From the NCBI GenBank assembly GCA_963682055.1, contig OY821742.1, positions 22,322,560-22,386,559 of the forward strand: DNA of 64,000 nucleotides. The letters run 5' to 3'. Each line of letters begins with the position of its first letter. Position 1 is the stretch's first letter. Below, one piece after another: positions 11,196-22,675 of this stretch. A model generated the notes under the pieces. The model was not told where the DNA came from, ran no database searches, and saw only the letters and a program-made list of their open reading frames with translations. The translations under genes and the position numbers were made by a program. Source of the DNA: Primula veris. Its lineage: Eukaryota; Streptophyta; Magnoliopsida; Ericales; Primulaceae.

Positions 11196-12314
11196 ATGTA
11201 TGTAGTAATGGCTATTACCACAAGGACTAGTGGAAGGAGACCAGCTACACGCGGGGGCGCATCACCATTAAGCGGTGCGGCTACCCGAGGTGGGGCAAGT
11301 GGAAGAGTAAGAAGAGCTCCAAGGAGCAGAGGAACAACAAGAGGAAGAAGGGCTGCTGGAGGTCGTGGGGGAAGAGGTAACACTAGTGCCCCACCACCTG
11401 AGCAACCCGAGGAGGAGGTAGAGGTTGAGAATGTAGATGAGGAGGTAAATGTGGAAGAAGAAGAGACCTTTGCACCTGAACCGGAAACGGTAAATGCAAA
11501 TCAAGTGATGACCGACCTTCAGAAGGTGGTGCAAATGATGGTGCAGAATACACAAGCTGGGAGTTCAAGCAACAATGGATTGCTTAACTTCACCCGATTG
11601 GGGGCTCCGACCTTCAATGGGGTAGGGGAACCATCCATAGCTGAAGGATGGGTGGACGAGATGGAGAAGTACTTATCTGCTGCGGGTATAGTAAATGGAG
11701 AACAGCGGATGAATATGGCACAATTTCACCTAAAGGGTGAAGCACGGAAATGGTGGCTGGGAATCGTGGATACTTACGACATAAGCAACTTCGAATGGAA
11801 TGAGTTCATCGAATTGTTTAATCGCCAGTTTCTTCCCGATTCTTATAAGGATGAAATGAGGAGGCGGTTCGAGGAACTGTATCAAGGAGGTATGACTGTT
11901 CAAGCATACCAGCTAAAGTTTACCTCACTCTCGAGGTATGCCCCAGAATCTGTTATAGGGGGTGCAGAAAAATGTAGGAGATTCATGAAGGGGCTGAACC
12001 CGACCATCTCTTTGCAATTGGCATCGGCTCGCCATGCCAACTATAATGAGTTGGTAAAATCGGCTCAAGCTGTGGAGGGAGCTTTACTCCATAACAAGAG
12101 AATTTTAGAGAAATCGAAAACCGGAAATGCTCCGAGGGAAGAGAAGAAGCGGACTTGTGATATGGCGAATAATTCACGATTTCAACAACCGGGAAGAGGA
12201 GAGAGGAATTTTAATCCACCACCGACAAACGTCATGATAAGGGGAGCGTGTTTCCACTGTGGAGACGCGAGCCATCGACAATTCGAGTGCCCTAGGGTCA
12301 AATGTAGGACATGA
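11196..12314 (+). CDS. gag: chromovirus gag, cut short by a stop in the zinc-knuckle region
   Basis: Structural protein that would package element RNA in cytoplasmic particles. The start is ambiguous between 11196 and the in-frame ATG at 11208; the latter opens [11 protein letters not shown] and is preferred. An Arg/Gly-rich N-terminus is followed by an acidic stretch (residues ~70-95). The retrotransposon gag domain follows (residues ~130-270, with W-x3-MEKYL and RKWWLG motifs). A zinc knuckle, C-x2-C-x4-H-x4-C, lies at ~12250-12291. A second knuckle starts at CRT, but its next cysteine codon reads TGA at 12312-12314. Downstream the frame continues with [10 protein letters not shown] and then meets a shift in the TTTT run at 12381-12384. 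Gag and pol were probably one reading frame originally. The frame is otherwise intact. Confidence 0.85.
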   Translation: MYVVMAITTRTSGRRPATRGGASPLSGAATRGGASGRVRRAPRSRGTTRGRRAAGGRGGRGNTSAPPPEQPEEEVEVENVDEEVNVEEEETFAPEPETVNANQVMTDLQKVVQMMVQNTQAGSSSNNGLLNFTRLGAPTFNGVGEPSIAEGWVDEMEKYLSAAGIVNGEQRMNMAQFHLKGEARKWWLGIVDTYDISNFEWNEFIELFNRQFLPDSYKDEMRRRFEELYQGGMTVQAYQLKFTSLSRYAPESVIGGAEKCRRFMKGLNPTISLQLASARHANYNELVKSAQAVEGALLHNKRILEKSKTGNAPREEKKRTCDMANNSRFQQPGRGERNFNPPPTNVMIRGACFHCGDASHRQFECPRVKCRT

Positions 12315-15300
12315 AACCGAATGGGACATACGGCAAGGGTTTGTCCCGGGGGACAAGGAAGAATCGACACCAACCGACCCTTTTAACCAACCTAGATTGC
12401 CACCACCACCACCAAGAGGACCAGGATTCGTACCACCACACCAATTACCTGGGAACCAAGGGGGAGGGTTTCGAGGTAACCACCAAGGAGGGGGAAACCG
12501 TGGGAACTACCAAGGAGGCTATCAGGGCCCGGGAAACCGAGGGAATCATGGGGGAAATCGAGGACCGCAAGGAAACCCACCAATACAAGCACGTCTATTT
12601 GCCTTGCCACAGTTGCCAAACCAAGGAGATCCGGCAAATGTACAAGGTATGGTTCTTGTGTGCTCATCTTGGGCACATGTTATTTTCGATACGGGGGCTT
12701 CACGTTCTTTTATATCTAGAAGTCTAGTTGAGTCTTTGTCGTTAGAAATTGGGGTTCTTGAGAACCCGATAGTTGTAGAGACTCCTGTCGGGGGTCGAGT
12801 TGTGTTGGACCGAGTGTGTCGGTCTTGTGAGATGGTGGTCGCGGACCACGTATTTATATTTGACTTAGTAGTTATAGAGATGTCGGGATTCGACGTGATA
12901 CTTGGAATGGACTGGTTGGTTCATTTCAATTCTTTCATCGATTGTGTTCGACGAAAGGTTTTCCTTACAACTTCATCCGGAGATGAGGTGTTCTTTCATG
13001 GGGAAAGGGATGCTACCCTTTCTTCTATTCCTTATCATTCTAAGCGGGTTGCGGGTAACCTGTCTTGTCTTTTGGCTAGTCTCTCGATAGTGGATAATGA
13101 CGAGGAAGTGGAAATGTGGCCACACGTAGTGGACGAATTTAGAGATGTGTTTCCGAAGGATTTACCGGGGTTACCACCGATAAGAGGGTTAGACTTTTCT
13201 ATCGACTTGGTACCGGGAACGGCACCCATAGCCATTTCCCCGTACCGTTTGGCACCAGCAGAATTGAAGGAGTTAAGTAAGCAGTTAGAAGAACTGCTAG
13301 AAAAGGGGTTTATTAGGCGGAGTACGTCACCGTGGGCGGCACCGGCCTTGTTCGTTCAAAAGAAGGATGGATCGATGAGGATGTGCATCGACTATCGAAA
13401 GCTAAATAGGGTGACTATTAAGAATAAGTACCCACTACCTCGAATTGATGATCTATTTGACCAACTGAAGGGAGCGACGTTCTTTTCAAAAATCGATTTG
13501 CGATCAGGCTATCACCAATTGAGGGTGAAGGATGAGGATATTTCGAAAACGGCCTTTAGGACCTGGTATGGTCACTATGAGTTTGTGGTCATGCCATTCG
13601 GGTTAACTAACGCGCCGGCGGCATTTATGGAGTTAATGAATCGAATCTTTAAAGAGTATCTCGACAAGTTTGTGGTGGTCTTCGTCGACGATATCTTGAT
13701 TTACTCGAGTTCAAGAGAGGAACACGAGGAGCATCTCCGATTAGCGTTGCTCACGTTGAGGGAGCACCAACTTTACGGAAAATTTAGCAAATGTGAGTTT
13801 TGGCTAAATGAGGTGAAATTTCTTGGACATGTGATCTCGGAAGAAGGGGTAAAGGTAGACACGACGAAAATTGAGGCAGTTTCGAAATGGGCACAACCGA
13901 AGAATGTGTTCGAGATTCGAAGCTTCTTGGGATTAGCGGGATACTATCGACGGTTCGTCAAGGATTTCTCAAAGTTGGCGACTCCAATGACTTACCTTAC
14001 CAAGAAGGGGGTGAAATTCGTGTGGAGTGAGGCTTGCGAGAAAGCTTTCCTAGAGCTCAAGAAGCGGTTGACTAGTTCTCCTATACTAGTTATTCCCGAG
14101 AAAGGGAAGGGTTACCAAGTGTATTGTGATGCTTCGAAGGAAGGTTTGGGTTACGTCTTGATGCAAGACGGAAATGTTATCGCATATACTTCGCGACAAC
14201 TAAAGATTCACGAAAAGAACTATCCAACTCATGACCTAGAGCTAGCGGCAATAGTTCATGCGTTGAAGATATGGAGGCATTATTTGTTCGGGGAAAAGTT
14301 CGAAGTGTTCTCGGATCACAAGAGCTTAGGGCATATCTTTACCCAACGTGATCTAAATATGCGACAACGACGATGGATGGAATATTTGGAACAGTACGAC
14401 TACGACTTGCACTATCATCCGGGAAAGGCCAATGTAGTGGCGGATGCTTTGAGTCGAAAGTCCCATGCGACATTAGCGCATGTGGCGATCGAGGAATGGA
14501 GGATGATGGGAAAAGTGAACGAGTTCGACTTGGAGTTTGGACATGCTAATGGGGGAACTTTGTACACAATAGTGGTACAACCGGAACTTGTGAGTAGAGT
14601 TTTGAAAGCACAAGAAGGGGATGAGAAAGTGGAGAACTTTGAGAAACAGATAAGTTCGAGCGAAGGATTAGAGGGTTGGACGAAAGGAACCGATGGAGGA
14701 CTACGCTTTAAGGGAAGGACTTATGTGACAGAAAACATGAGGAACGAGGTATTAAAGGAGTTTCACCACTCCCGATTAGCCGTTCATCCCGGCGGGACGA
14801 AAATGTATCATGATGCGAAAAGACAGTTTTGGTGGCCTGGAATGAAACGAGATGTAGCTTCATATGTTAGCAGGTGTCTAACTTGCCAGCAAGTGAAAGC
14901 GGAACACCAAAGGCCGGCGGGTATGCTTCAACCCCTGCCAGTAGCGGAATGGAAGTGGGAAAGGATAGCAATGGATTTTGTGACCAACTTACCTAGATCG
15001 GTAAGTGGGAATGACGCTGTGTGGGTTGTGGTCGACCGTTTGACCAAATCCGCACACTTCATTGCGATTAAGATGACGAATTCGGTGGAAATCTTGGGAC
15101 GAAAGTATATCAAGGAAATTGTTAGACTTCATGGGGTACCGATTTCGATAGTATCGGATCGAGACGCGAGGTTTGTGTCAAGGTTCTGGGGCGCATTGCA
15201 AAATGCCTTAGGGACCAAGTTGACAATGAGTACGGCGTTCCATCCCCAAACGGATGGACAATCTGAGCGGACTATCCAAGTGCTAGAGGATATGTTCCGC

Positions 15301-16029
15301 GCATGTCTGAATGACTTCAAGGGAGGCTGGGAGAGCCATCTACCCTTGGTTGAGTTTGCGTATAATAATAGCTTCCAAGCTAGTATTGGCATGGCACCTT
15401 TCGAGGCTTTATACGGACGGCCGTGTAGGTCTCCGGTGTGTTGGACCGAGGTGGGAGAAGCGGAAATGCTAGGTCCGCAATTGATTCAAGAAACGACCGA
15501 AAAGATTAAGTTAATTCGGCAAAGGCTTGAGACAGCTCGAAGTAGACAAAAGAGTTATGCGGATAAGAGGAGGAGACCATTGGAGTTCGAAAAGGGGGAT
15601 CACGTATTTTTGCGAGTTTCGCCCAGGAAGGGGATTATGAGGTTTGGCTCTAAAGGAAAGCTGAGCCCGAGATTTATCGGACCATTTGAGATCGTGGACC
15701 GAGTTGGAGAAGTTGCATATCGGTTGGACTTGCCACCAAAGTTAGCGGGGGTTCACCCGGTGTTCCATGTGTCAATGTTGAAAAAGTATCATCACGACCC
15801 TTCACACGTGGTGGACTTTGAGGACATTGAGGTTAGTGCAGATGTGACCTACGAAGTGGGTCCTATGAAGATTATCGATGTACAAGAGAAGGAACTTCGA
15901 GGAAATACGATTAGATTGGTAAAGGTGGTTTGGAAACACCACGGGGCCGAGGAGGCAACTTGGGAAAGCGAGGATGAGATGAAGAGGAAATACCCTAATC
16001 TCGACTTTTCTTTAGGTACTTTTCTTTAG
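12259..16029 (+). CDS. pol: chromovirus pol: protease, RT, RNase H, integrase, chromodomain
   Basis: Enzymatic polyprotein for reverse transcription and integration. The true pol frame is entered after the shift at ~12384; the ATG at 12259 merely lies in the same frame. Order: Gly/Pro/Asn-rich linker; aspartic protease with DTGAS (~12688); reverse transcriptase with [10 protein letters not shown] (~13489) and the catalytic FVDD (~13681); RNase H with VYCDAS (~14120) and DALSRK (~14440). The integrase has an H-x-H-like/C-x2-C zinc segment (RCLTCQQ, ~14872) and a core with [12 protein letters not shown] (~15238). A C-terminal chromodomain follows (~15850-16010, with VKVVWKHH and EATWE). The chromodomain in this family is thought to steer integration to histone-marked chromatin. 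No stop breaks the frame from ~12385 to 16029. Supply of gag would still be impaired by the upstream lesions. Confidence 0.93.
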   Translation: METRAIDNSSALGSNVGHETEWDIRQGFVPGDKEESTPTDPFNQPRLPPPPPRGPGFVPPHQLPGNQGGGFRGNHQGGGNRGNYQGGYQGPGNRGNHGGNRGPQGNPPIQARLFALPQLPNQGDPANVQGMVLVCSSWAHVIFDTGASRSFISRSLVESLSLEIGVLENPIVVETPVGGRVVLDRVCRSCEMVVADHVFIFDLVVIEMSGFDVILGMDWLVHFNSFIDCVRRKVFLTTSSGDEVFFHGERDATLSSIPYHSKRVAGNLSCLLASLSIVDNDEEVEMWPHVVDEFRDVFPKDLPGLPPIRGLDFSIDLVPGTAPIAISPYRLAPAELKELSKQLEELLEKGFIRRSTSPWAAPALFVQKKDGSMRMCIDYRKLNRVTIKNKYPLPRIDDLFDQLKGATFFSKIDLRSGYHQLRVKDEDISKTAFRTWYGHYEFVVMPFGLTNAPAAFMELMNRIFKEYLDKFVVVFVDDILIYSSSREEHEEHLRLALLTLREHQLYGKFSKCEFWLNEVKFLGHVISEEGVKVDTTKIEAVSKWAQPKNVFEIRSFLGLAGYYRRFVKDFSKLATPMTYLTKKGVKFVWSEACEKAFLELKKRLTSSPILVIPEKGKGYQVYCDASKEGLGYVLMQDGNVIAYTSRQLKIHEKNYPTHDLELAAIVHALKIWRHYLFGEKFEVFSDHKSLGHIFTQRDLNMRQRRWMEYLEQYDYDLHYHPGKANVVADALSRKSHATLAHVAIEEWRMMGKVNEFDLEFGHANGGTLYTIVVQPELVSRVLKAQEGDEKVENFEKQISSSEGLEGWTKGTDGGLRFKGRTYVTENMRNEVLKEFHHSRLAVHPGGTKMYHDAKRQFWWPGMKRDVASYVSRCLTCQQVKAEHQRPAGMLQPLPVAEWKWERIAMDFVTNLPRSVSGNDAVWVVVDRLTKSAHFIAIKMTNSVEILGRKYIKEIVRLHGVPISIVSDRDARFVSRFWGALQNALGTKLTMSTAFHPQTDGQSERTIQVLEDMFRACLNDFKGGWESHLPLVEFAYNNSFQASIGMAPFEALYGRPCRSPVCWTEVGEAEMLGPQLIQETTEKIKLIRQRLETARSRQKSYADKRRRPLEFEKGDHVFLRVSPRKGIMRFGSKGKLSPRFIGPFEIVDRVGEVAYRLDLPPKLAGVHPVFHVSMLKKYHHDPSHVVDFEDIEVSADVTYEVGPMKIIDVQEKELRGNTIRLVKVVWKHHGAEEATWESEDEMKRKYPNLDFSLGTFL

Positions 16030-16531
16030 ATGCATTCTAATTTCGGGACGAAATTTCTTTATCGGGGAAGGGTTGTAACGCCTAGAGTTTGGAATTTATT
16101 TTTGTTATAACGCCTAGAGCTTACGGAGTTGTTGCGTGTCTTTTATTATGTATGAGATTGCATATAGGTATTTACCTGAGTTGAGTTTTGTGTTTTGTAG
16201 ATGTTATGGAGTTGTTGAGGTAGAAGCACGTCAGCTTAGTTTACCTTATTTTCTTTTATGTGGCAGCCACTTCTTTTACATTGCTGTCTTTCATTTTGTT
16301 AGATATTGTATACAGGCGGTTACTTTTACATGTTGTGCATTATCTGAAGTTTATCTCATTTGAGTTATGGAGTTGTTACAGGTTGTGAACCCTGCATACG
16401 TTATTTCTTGAATTATGATACGAATTGTACATTTAGAATTTTTATGGCATTGTTTATAGAAGTTTATAATTCCTGGGTATAATTGTTTAGAAAGGAAATT
16501 TCGGGACGAAATTCTTTTAAGGAGGGTTAGT
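16030..16531 (+). other. 3' untranslated region with duplicated pre-LTR motif and polypurine tract
   Basis: TTTCGGGACGAAAT occurs at 16041 and again at 16499, ~458 bp apart. The first is followed by GGGGAAGGGT and TGTAACGCCTAG (16074), which looks like a polypurine tract and an LTR start of another subfamily. The second is followed by AAGGAGGGTTAGT and the true 3' LTR at 16532. The purine run at 16519-16530 is the likely functional polypurine tract. The stretch between the two motifs has no coding potential I trust. Confidence 0.7.
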
Positions 16532-18400
16532 TGTAACATCCCGTATTTTTATAAGTGATTTTATTTATGATTTAATTTATCCAAAAACGTTTTATTCAAA
16601 ATTTTACCAAAAACCGGTCATTCAACTAATTTTTAGCCAAAAACCGAAACTCTTCCAAAAAGCTTTATTTTTAAAACCTGTTACTAATTTTATAAATAAA
16701 AAGGACCCAATAGGTTTGTTTCTAAAGATTTGTTATTTTTGAGTAGTAGAACAATATTTTTGGATTAAGAGTTAGGTTTTAAAACTTTGGGGACCAAATA
16801 GTTCGCTTCCACAAACGTTGTAAAAACAGTTTTTCTAAACCTAAAATCAGCCACTTTTCATTCTAAAAACCTAAATCAAAACAGCAAAATAGAAGAGAGA
16901 AAAAGAGAGAAAAGAGAAGAAGAAGAAGAAGAGGAAACCACCATTAGCGGGCTCATACCGAAAGCATCTCGACTACGCTCCAAGGTAACGGGGGTTATCC
17001 ATTGCGACTAGACGAGGGTGTATGTCAGGATTATGTTTTACGATTATTGTTAATTGGGGGGTTTTTGCCTTTTATCTTAAATATGTTCTTAATTGGTTAA
17101 TTGGGTTTATTTGTTGGATGTTTTAATTCACTTGTTTGATTTTGGATTAGTTGTGGATTTAGTCTTTTGATTTCGGATTAATGATAATATTAATGGGTTG
17201 CGTGTTATATGCGTTGATTATGTATTATTATGGTTGTTGATAGAATTGGGTAAATTATTGTTGAATAAAGATGAGTTTTATATTATGCATACAAAGTGTT
17301 TGTTAAAATGCCTGAATGGGTTTTTATGTTGTTGAAATGATTGGCTAGTTGTGAATCTAGCATCTATGATTATGGTTTATGTTGTATTACGTTAAGTGAC
17401 GTATGAGTTTATGTTAGTTGAATAGTATAATATTATTGGCCGAGGCCTTAATATTTATACATATGAGATGGTGTTATTTGCATGATTTTATATTATTGGC
17501 CGAGGCCTTGTGATTTAGCTGTAGTGGCAATGGTCTCTGTCTCTCCCTAATTCCGGGGACAGAAGACGGCCGAGGGGATAGGGAATGACTCGTCTTACGG
17601 ACCGGGGCGAGTGGCGTTAGAGGTCCCAGTGTGCACTATATTTACTTTTATGTTAGCAATGGTCTATGTCTCTCCCTAATTCCGGGGGCATAAGACGGCC
17701 GAAGGGATAGGGAATGACTCGTCTTACGGACTGGGATGAGTGGCGTGAGAGCTCCAAGTGCGCACTATAAATCTACTTTTATGTTGCAATGGTCTCTGTC
17801 TCTCCCTAATTCCGGGGACAGAAGACGGCCGAAGGGATAGGGAATGACCTACCTTACGGACTGGGGTAGGTGGCGTGAGAGGTCCATGCATGCTTTAGAT
17901 GTATGTTGCTGTTATCTAATTTATTTAATTTATCCCGTTGTAGAATGTCTTTATATTTCTCTTTATACGTCGATTATCGTAGTTGTAGAATTTGTGGGCT
18001 CTTGCATTTATGGGATGGAGTGACGGTATTTGTGGTGCCGTCCCGTCTAGTTATGTGCGTGGGACTCACCGTTACAATTTTGTTGTTCAGGTACATTATA
18101 GGTTGAGGCGTTTGGTTAGCAGCTTTAGCAATGCATCACATGGGCTCGGGGCTTCCGCTTTATTTTCATTTAGATTATATTTTGAGGTTGTAGCCTACGG
18201 GCAAATTCATTCGTTTGTTATTTTCTTAGCTTTTATAAAACTTGGCTTGTAGTCGTGTTTGGCAACAGTTTTATTTATTTGACAATCGTTCCTTTAGCTC
18301 GCAATTTATTTCTTTTAAAAATTCAAATTTTGTACCAACAGGTTCCATTTTCTTTTGTTTTAAAAAGGTCATGCCTCGATATCCGTGTTTATGGAATTTG
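16532..18400 (+). repeat. chromovirus 3' LTR, truncated at its end
   Basis: Begins TGTAACATCCCG and follows the 5' LTR closely, then continues beyond its truncation point (18199) through the ~190 bp missing there. It should close with an AGGCGTGACA-like end, as in the three solo copies. Instead GGAATTTGAG near 18391-18400 runs straight into Copia gag coding sequence, so the last bases and the target duplication were removed by deletion. Three hairpin units lie at ~17525-17882. Confidence 0.85.
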
Positions 18401-18771
18401 AGAAACTGCCACCTTCATGGAAAGAGTTTCAAAATGCAATGACCTTGGAGGGACTCATTGAGAGGCTCAATGTTGAGCAAAGCAACCGCCGATCCGGAAG
18501 GAAAGGTGGCGGAGCAGGCAACGCGGTTGCCAAGGTCAATGTGGTTGAGGACGCTGTATCTAAGCAAAAACGCTTTGACAGCGGTGTTGGTGCTTCTCTC
18601 AAGAAGAAATTCATGGGAGACTGCTTTGTGTGCAACAAAGCAGGCCATCGTGCCACGGATTGTAAGATGCGCATCGACAAGCCCAACCCCCCCCCCCCCC
18701 CCCCTCCATCCCGAAGAGGAAGTTCCAAGGGAAAGGGAGGAAGAGGGCACCTGCTCAGGCAAATGTGCTGA
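18391..18771 (+). pseudogene. gag: Copia gag, central and C-terminal part
   Basis: Starts at the junction with the Ty3 LTR and reads EFEKLPPSWKEFQNAM, a segment typical of the UBN2-type gag domain of plant Copia. A coiled, charged stretch follows, then a zinc knuckle CFVCNKAGHRATDC (C-x2-C-x4-H-x4-C, ~18622-18663). The frame then enters an 18-base C run (18687-18704), after which it ends at TGA 18769-18771. Coding continues in a different frame, so the homopolymer or a nearby indel has broken gag from protease. The N-terminus lies at 8774-8839 on the far side of the inserted Ty3 element. Confidence 0.8.
18687..18704 (+). repeat. 18-base poly-C run inside Copia gag
   Basis: An uninterrupted C homopolymer just after the zinc knuckle, where gag would read a Pro run. 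Length is prone to replication slippage and sequencing error, so the frame beyond it should be treated with care. Confidence 0.85.
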
Positions 18772-20168
18772 GGGAGGAGATGATACTGGGCAAGACTATA
18801 TGCACTTGAGTGTTGTGGTATTGGAAGTAAACCTGGTGGGAAGCAACCCAAAGGAATGGTGGCTGGAGGTGCCACTAGTCACATCTGTGCCAGCAAATGA
18901 ATGTTCAAGACCTATACGGTCATGGACAATGAGATATGCTTCATTGGGAACTCAGCTATTTCCAGGGTGGAAGGAAAAGGAACCGTGATCCTGAAGATGA
19001 CGTCGGGAAAGGAGTTGACACTGAACGGCATGCTCCATGTGCCGAAAATTCAGAAGAATCTAGTCTCCGGCTCAGTGATGGTGAACAAAGGGTTTAAACT
19101 TGTATTTGAATCCACTAAAATTGTAATCACCTTAAATGGAATGTATGTAGGCCGTGGCTATATGACCAACGGCATGTTTAAATTAAATGTTGGAACACCG
19201 GCTCCTAAAGCCGAGTCTGCTAATGAGGGTACTAAGGCCGAGGCCAGTACAAAGAATAATGTAATCGTTAATGTTGCCCAAGTGGCCAACAAAACTTATT
19301 TTTCTTATTCTTGTGATTCATTTAATTTATGACATGGTAGATTGGGTCATGTGAATACTAATTCAATGAAGAAATTAATATCACTAAATCTACTACCAAG
19401 TTTTGTCTTCAATAAACAACATAAATGTGAGATTTGTGTTGAGGCAAAATTAACCAAGTCTTCGTATCAACATATTAAACGAAGTACTAAACCTCTCGGT
19501 CTAATACACACGGATGAATGCGACTTAAAGTTTATACAAACGTGAGGAGGAAAAAAGTATTTCATCACGTTTATAGATGACTGTACTAGATACTGCTATG
19601 TCTACTTAATGAGAAGTAAAGACGAAGGGGTAGAGAAATTCGCTCTTTATAAGACCAAAGTAGAAAATCAACTCAATAAAAAGATTAAAATGTTGAGGAG
19701 TGATAGAGGCGGTGAATACGAGGCACCGTTTGCGCAGATATGTGCAGAAAGTGGCATTATACGTCAAACCACAGCCCCATACTCTCCGGAGCAGAATGGG
19801 GTTGCCGAGCGTAAGAATAGAACGCTCAAGGAAATGATGAATGCTATGTTAATAAGTTCTGGGTTACCCCAGAACATGTGGGGGGAAGCGCTACTTTCCG
19901 CCAACTATGTATTGAACAAGCTAACGCATAAGAAGCGTGATAAACCACCTTATGAACTATGGAAAGGCCATCAGCCGAGCTATAATTTCTTAAGGGTTGG
20001 GGGTTGTTTTGCGAAGGTCCTTGTCTCGCTTCCGAAAATAACGAGAATAGGGCCAAAGACGGTAGACTGTGTGTTCATAGGATATGCACACAACAGTAGT
20101 GCTTATCGTTTTCTCGTGCACAAGTCGGATAATCCCGAGGTGCATGTAGATACTATCATCGAAGCTTA
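18772..20168 (+). pseudogene. pol: Copia protease remnant, GAG-pre-integrase and integrase
   Basis: VNLVGSNPKEWW precedes the protease site, but the catalytic Asp of the usual D[TS]GA motif is missing. A frame change there leaves GGATSHICASK, followed by TGA at 18898. Frame 18901-19332 has [18 protein letters not shown] and [11 protein letters not shown]. The GAG-pre-integrase segment (19342-19545) has CEICVEAKLTKS. A TGA at 19543-19545 stands where related proteins have Arg. The integrase core follows, with FITFIDDCTRY, RSDRGGEY (~19700) and PEQNGVAERKNR (~19789), so its DDE residues look present. A TAG at 20167 ends the frame. Several independent lesions make the protein nonfunctional. Confidence 0.88.
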
Positions 20169-21020
20169 GGAAGCTTCTTTCTTCGAGGAGATCTTTCCCC
20201 GCAAGTCTTCTATAACTTTAGAGACTAAGGAGTCAAACAGTGAAGAAAATGTGGGCGCAAGTGAACCGTTGGAGGAAGAAGAAGAAGAGCCTCGACGTAG
20301 TAAAAGGGCTAGAAAGGAAACGTCTTTCGGTCCAGATTTTGAAACCTTCATGATAGAAGGCGAACCGGCGACATTCAAACAAGCAATGTCATCCCCGAAA
20401 GCCCAATATTGGAAGGAGGCGATCGACAATGAGGTTGAATCGATATTACAAAATCACACTTGGGAACTAGTGGATCTACCACCCGGGTGTAAGCCACTAG
20501 GACACAAGTGGATCTTCAAGAGACTGACAAAGCTCGATGGAACGATCGAGAAATACAAGGCGAGGCTTGTAGTGAAAGGTTTTAGACAAACCGAAAGTGT
20601 CGACTATTTTGACACCTATGCTCCTGTCTTCAGGAAGACGTCAATCCGGATAGTTATTGCTCTTGCGACACTATTCGATCCGAAAATACATCAAATGGAT
20701 GTTAAAACGGCGTTCTTGAATGGTGAACTAGAAGAGGAAATTTACATGGAACAACCGGATGGGTTTGTGGTTCCAGGTAAAGCGCACAAGGTGTGTAAAC
20801 TTGTGAAGTCCTTATATGGACTTAAACAAGCACCTAAACAATGGCACAAAAAATTTGATAGAGTGATGCTATCAAACGGTTTTCGGATAAAAGAGTGTGA
20901 CAAATGCGTCTACGTAAAAGGAAATGAAAAGGACTACGTGGTAGTCTACCTCTACGTAGATGACATGATTATAATAGGGAGTATTGATAACGTCAACTCC
21001 ACTAAGAGAATGTTGTCACA
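20169..21020 (+). pseudogene. pol: Copia reverse transcriptase, truncated
   Basis: After an acidic linker and a SKRARK-type basic patch, the reverse transcriptase opens with WKEAIDNEVESI and WELVDLPPG (~20412-20480). It runs through YAPVFRKTSIR, QMDVKTAFLNGEL and YGLKQAPKQWHKK to the catalytic YVDDM (~20956). Past TKRMLSQ the frame is fused at ~21021 to LTR sequence. The thumb region and all of RNase H are deleted. The open frame is 20251-21132, but its last ~37 codons are translated LTR. Confidence 0.9.
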
Positions 21021-21668
21021 AGAATCGTACCACCAACAGCTCGACCTGTGGTTCGGTGCCAGTTTTCACACGACCCACTCTGAGACAGAAGTTGTACCTT
21101 GTGAACAAATTCTCGAAACCAGAAACCTTTAAAGGTGGTTCGGAAAATATTGTTTAAGGGAAACTTCCCAGCAGTTGCCTCTTCTTTTTATTTCAGTTCT
21201 TTTAAATTATGTTATTTTATTTAAGTACTGTTTTAATTATGTAATTTACTTTTCAGTCTTTTACATTCTGTAATTTACATTTCCAGTACTGTTTACTTTC
21301 CTATATTTACTTTCCAGTCTTTTATATTCTGTAATTTATATTTCAGTTCTGTAATTTCTTTTATTTACAGAAACAGTCCAGACATTTAGTAATCATACTA
21401 TTCTGTCTGGCAGTTTCTTTTAATTGTTAAACAGTCCAGTAGTTTAGTAATTATACTATTCTGTCTGACAGTTTCAAACAATTACAATTCAGTCCAGCAG
21501 TTTAATAATTTATATTAAATCTGTCTAGAATTTAATTTGTATAATTTAAATTCTGTACGAGTCAGGAATTGTAATTTATATTCCGTTTGTGAGAAATAAA
21601 ATTGTTTATTTCCATTTCAGTCATTTGTTATTTATTTTATTGTTTTTCGATATAGTACAAAACCAACA
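21021..21668 (+). repeat. Copia 3' LTR, 5'-truncated
   Basis: Aligns with 7778-8426 of the 5' LTR, starting at a shared AGAATCG that may be microhomology at the deletion joint, and ending CCAACA. TAATT follows directly. The first ~685 bp of the LTR are lost. Confidence 0.88.
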
Positions 21669-21673
21669 TAATT

Positions 21674-22200
21674 AAGCTTCTCAAGGTAGCAATTGAAATT
21701 CTTGTCGGTTTCTACAAGAGAATTGTATTTGTTACCATGGATTACATTCTCGACGTGATTACAAAATGAACAGGGGTTTAAATTCTATGTTCATTTAATT
21801 TGAATACTTCAATCTTTTCAGCTGGTGCCTGCAACGTTTGCTGCAAATTTTGGCACTATTTTATTGTAGTGTTGTAATATGCAAGGTTGGAACTGTGTTT
21901 TTCCCCTTGCGTACGCACAGTTGTTGCTGAACCATGTGTGTGTGCTTATGTACTTCTTTTCTTGAATAACTATTTTGTGTCTTTTACCCTTTGAGGCTTC
22001 ATGTGGATAACAAGTTTTTGATATGTTTTTTTTTTTCTTTCTGGAAACAGTATTCTGAATGTTCATATATTTTAGAGATGTGGGCACTCTCAATTAGTTT
22101 TTGTTTGAATGCTAAATCTAAAATTTTGACATTCTATTTCATCCGAGCTGATCTCTTAGTTATTTTTCGGAGTCCTTTCCGTTTGCATTCTGGAATGGGG
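21674..22200 (+). other. right flank of the Copia element, no recognised gene
   Basis: A short frame at 21674-21768 reads KLLKVAIEILVGFYKR, which could be an exon scrap, but I cannot identify it. The rest is AT-rich, with stretches that look like intron sequence. Confidence 0.35.
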
Positions 22201-22204
22201 CGGT

Positions 22205-22675
22205 GAGAAGCATGAGGGTAGGGTGGCAGAGTCGAGCTATGCTACAGAAGCGATTTATGATCATTAGTACGGAGGGGAATTGAGCCAAGAGGTGGCTTAG
22301 AAAGGTCGAACGTGATAAAAGAGAAGGCTAGAGGGGGGACTAAGAGATAGTGGTCTGGGTCTTCTGATAAGAAGCGTCGAGACGATAGAGAGGCGGAATA
22401 TGAGAGGGATGTGTATAGAGATGAGGATATGGGGAATGATCATGAGTGGTAGTAATACCTGATAGGAGATGTTAGTTGAAAGAGAGAGCGTGGTGGACGT
22501 AGCGAGAATTTCGTGAACATGATAGGAGCGGCAGGGATCGTCATAGGGATGAGAGGGAGAGTTACGATAGGTATAGTCATAATAAGTACAAGGACTGTGG
22601 TGAGCAAGAGTACGATGATGAGTGAGATAGGGAAAGGTCGTCGAGGGGACACAACGAATCGAAATTTGTCAAGAT
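22205..22675 (+). pseudogene. degraded RD/RE-rich exon, splicing-factor-like
   Basis: In pieces of frame broken by stops and shifts the sequence reads KKRRDDREAEYERDVYRDED and, further on, DRHRDERESYDRYSH and GEQEYDDE. Alternating Arg with Asp/Glu/Ser is usual in plant pre-mRNA splicing and 3'-end-processing factors. There are at least five stops. The low complexity prevents naming a parent gene. Together with the next fragment it suggests that host gene pieces were captured or left behind here. Confidence 0.5.

Larger units (their letters stand above)
8840..18400 (+). mobile_element. Ty3/gypsy chromovirus (Tekay/Del-like), nested in Copia
   Basis: Contains a 5' LTR, leader, gag, protease, reverse transcriptase, RNase H, integrase with a C-terminal chromodomain, polypurine tract and 3' LTR. 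The chromodomain and the CGGGACGAAAT motif before the polypurine tract place it with the Tekay/Del chromoviruses. The two LTRs differ at only about a dozen sites over ~1.66 kb by eye, which suggests recent insertion. Both LTRs have lost their right ends: the 5' one ~190 bp plus the primer-binding site, and the 3' one roughly the last ten bases. The right target duplication is therefore missing. Confidence 0.85.
7094..21668 (+). mobile_element. Ty1/copia retrotransposon, split by a nested Ty3 element
   Basis: The outer boundaries are fixed by the 5-bp duplication TAATT at 7089-7093 and 21669-21673. LTR ends are TGTTAG at the left and CCAACA at the right. Order: 5' LTR, leader and gag start (8427-8839), inserted Ty3 element (8840 to ~18400), rest of gag, protease, integrase, reverse transcriptase, truncated 3' LTR. 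Two deletions are evident. One fuses the Ty3 LTR end into gag near 18395. The other fuses reverse transcriptase at ~21020 to the middle of the 3' LTR, removing RNase H and the first ~685 bp of that LTR. The element is dead. Confidence 0.85.

Noticed and set aside
11192..11568. Minus-strand ORFs opposite gag (Pro/Leu- and Ser-rich)
   Set aside because: Shadows of the Arg/Gly-rich and Glu-rich gag codons on the plus strand.
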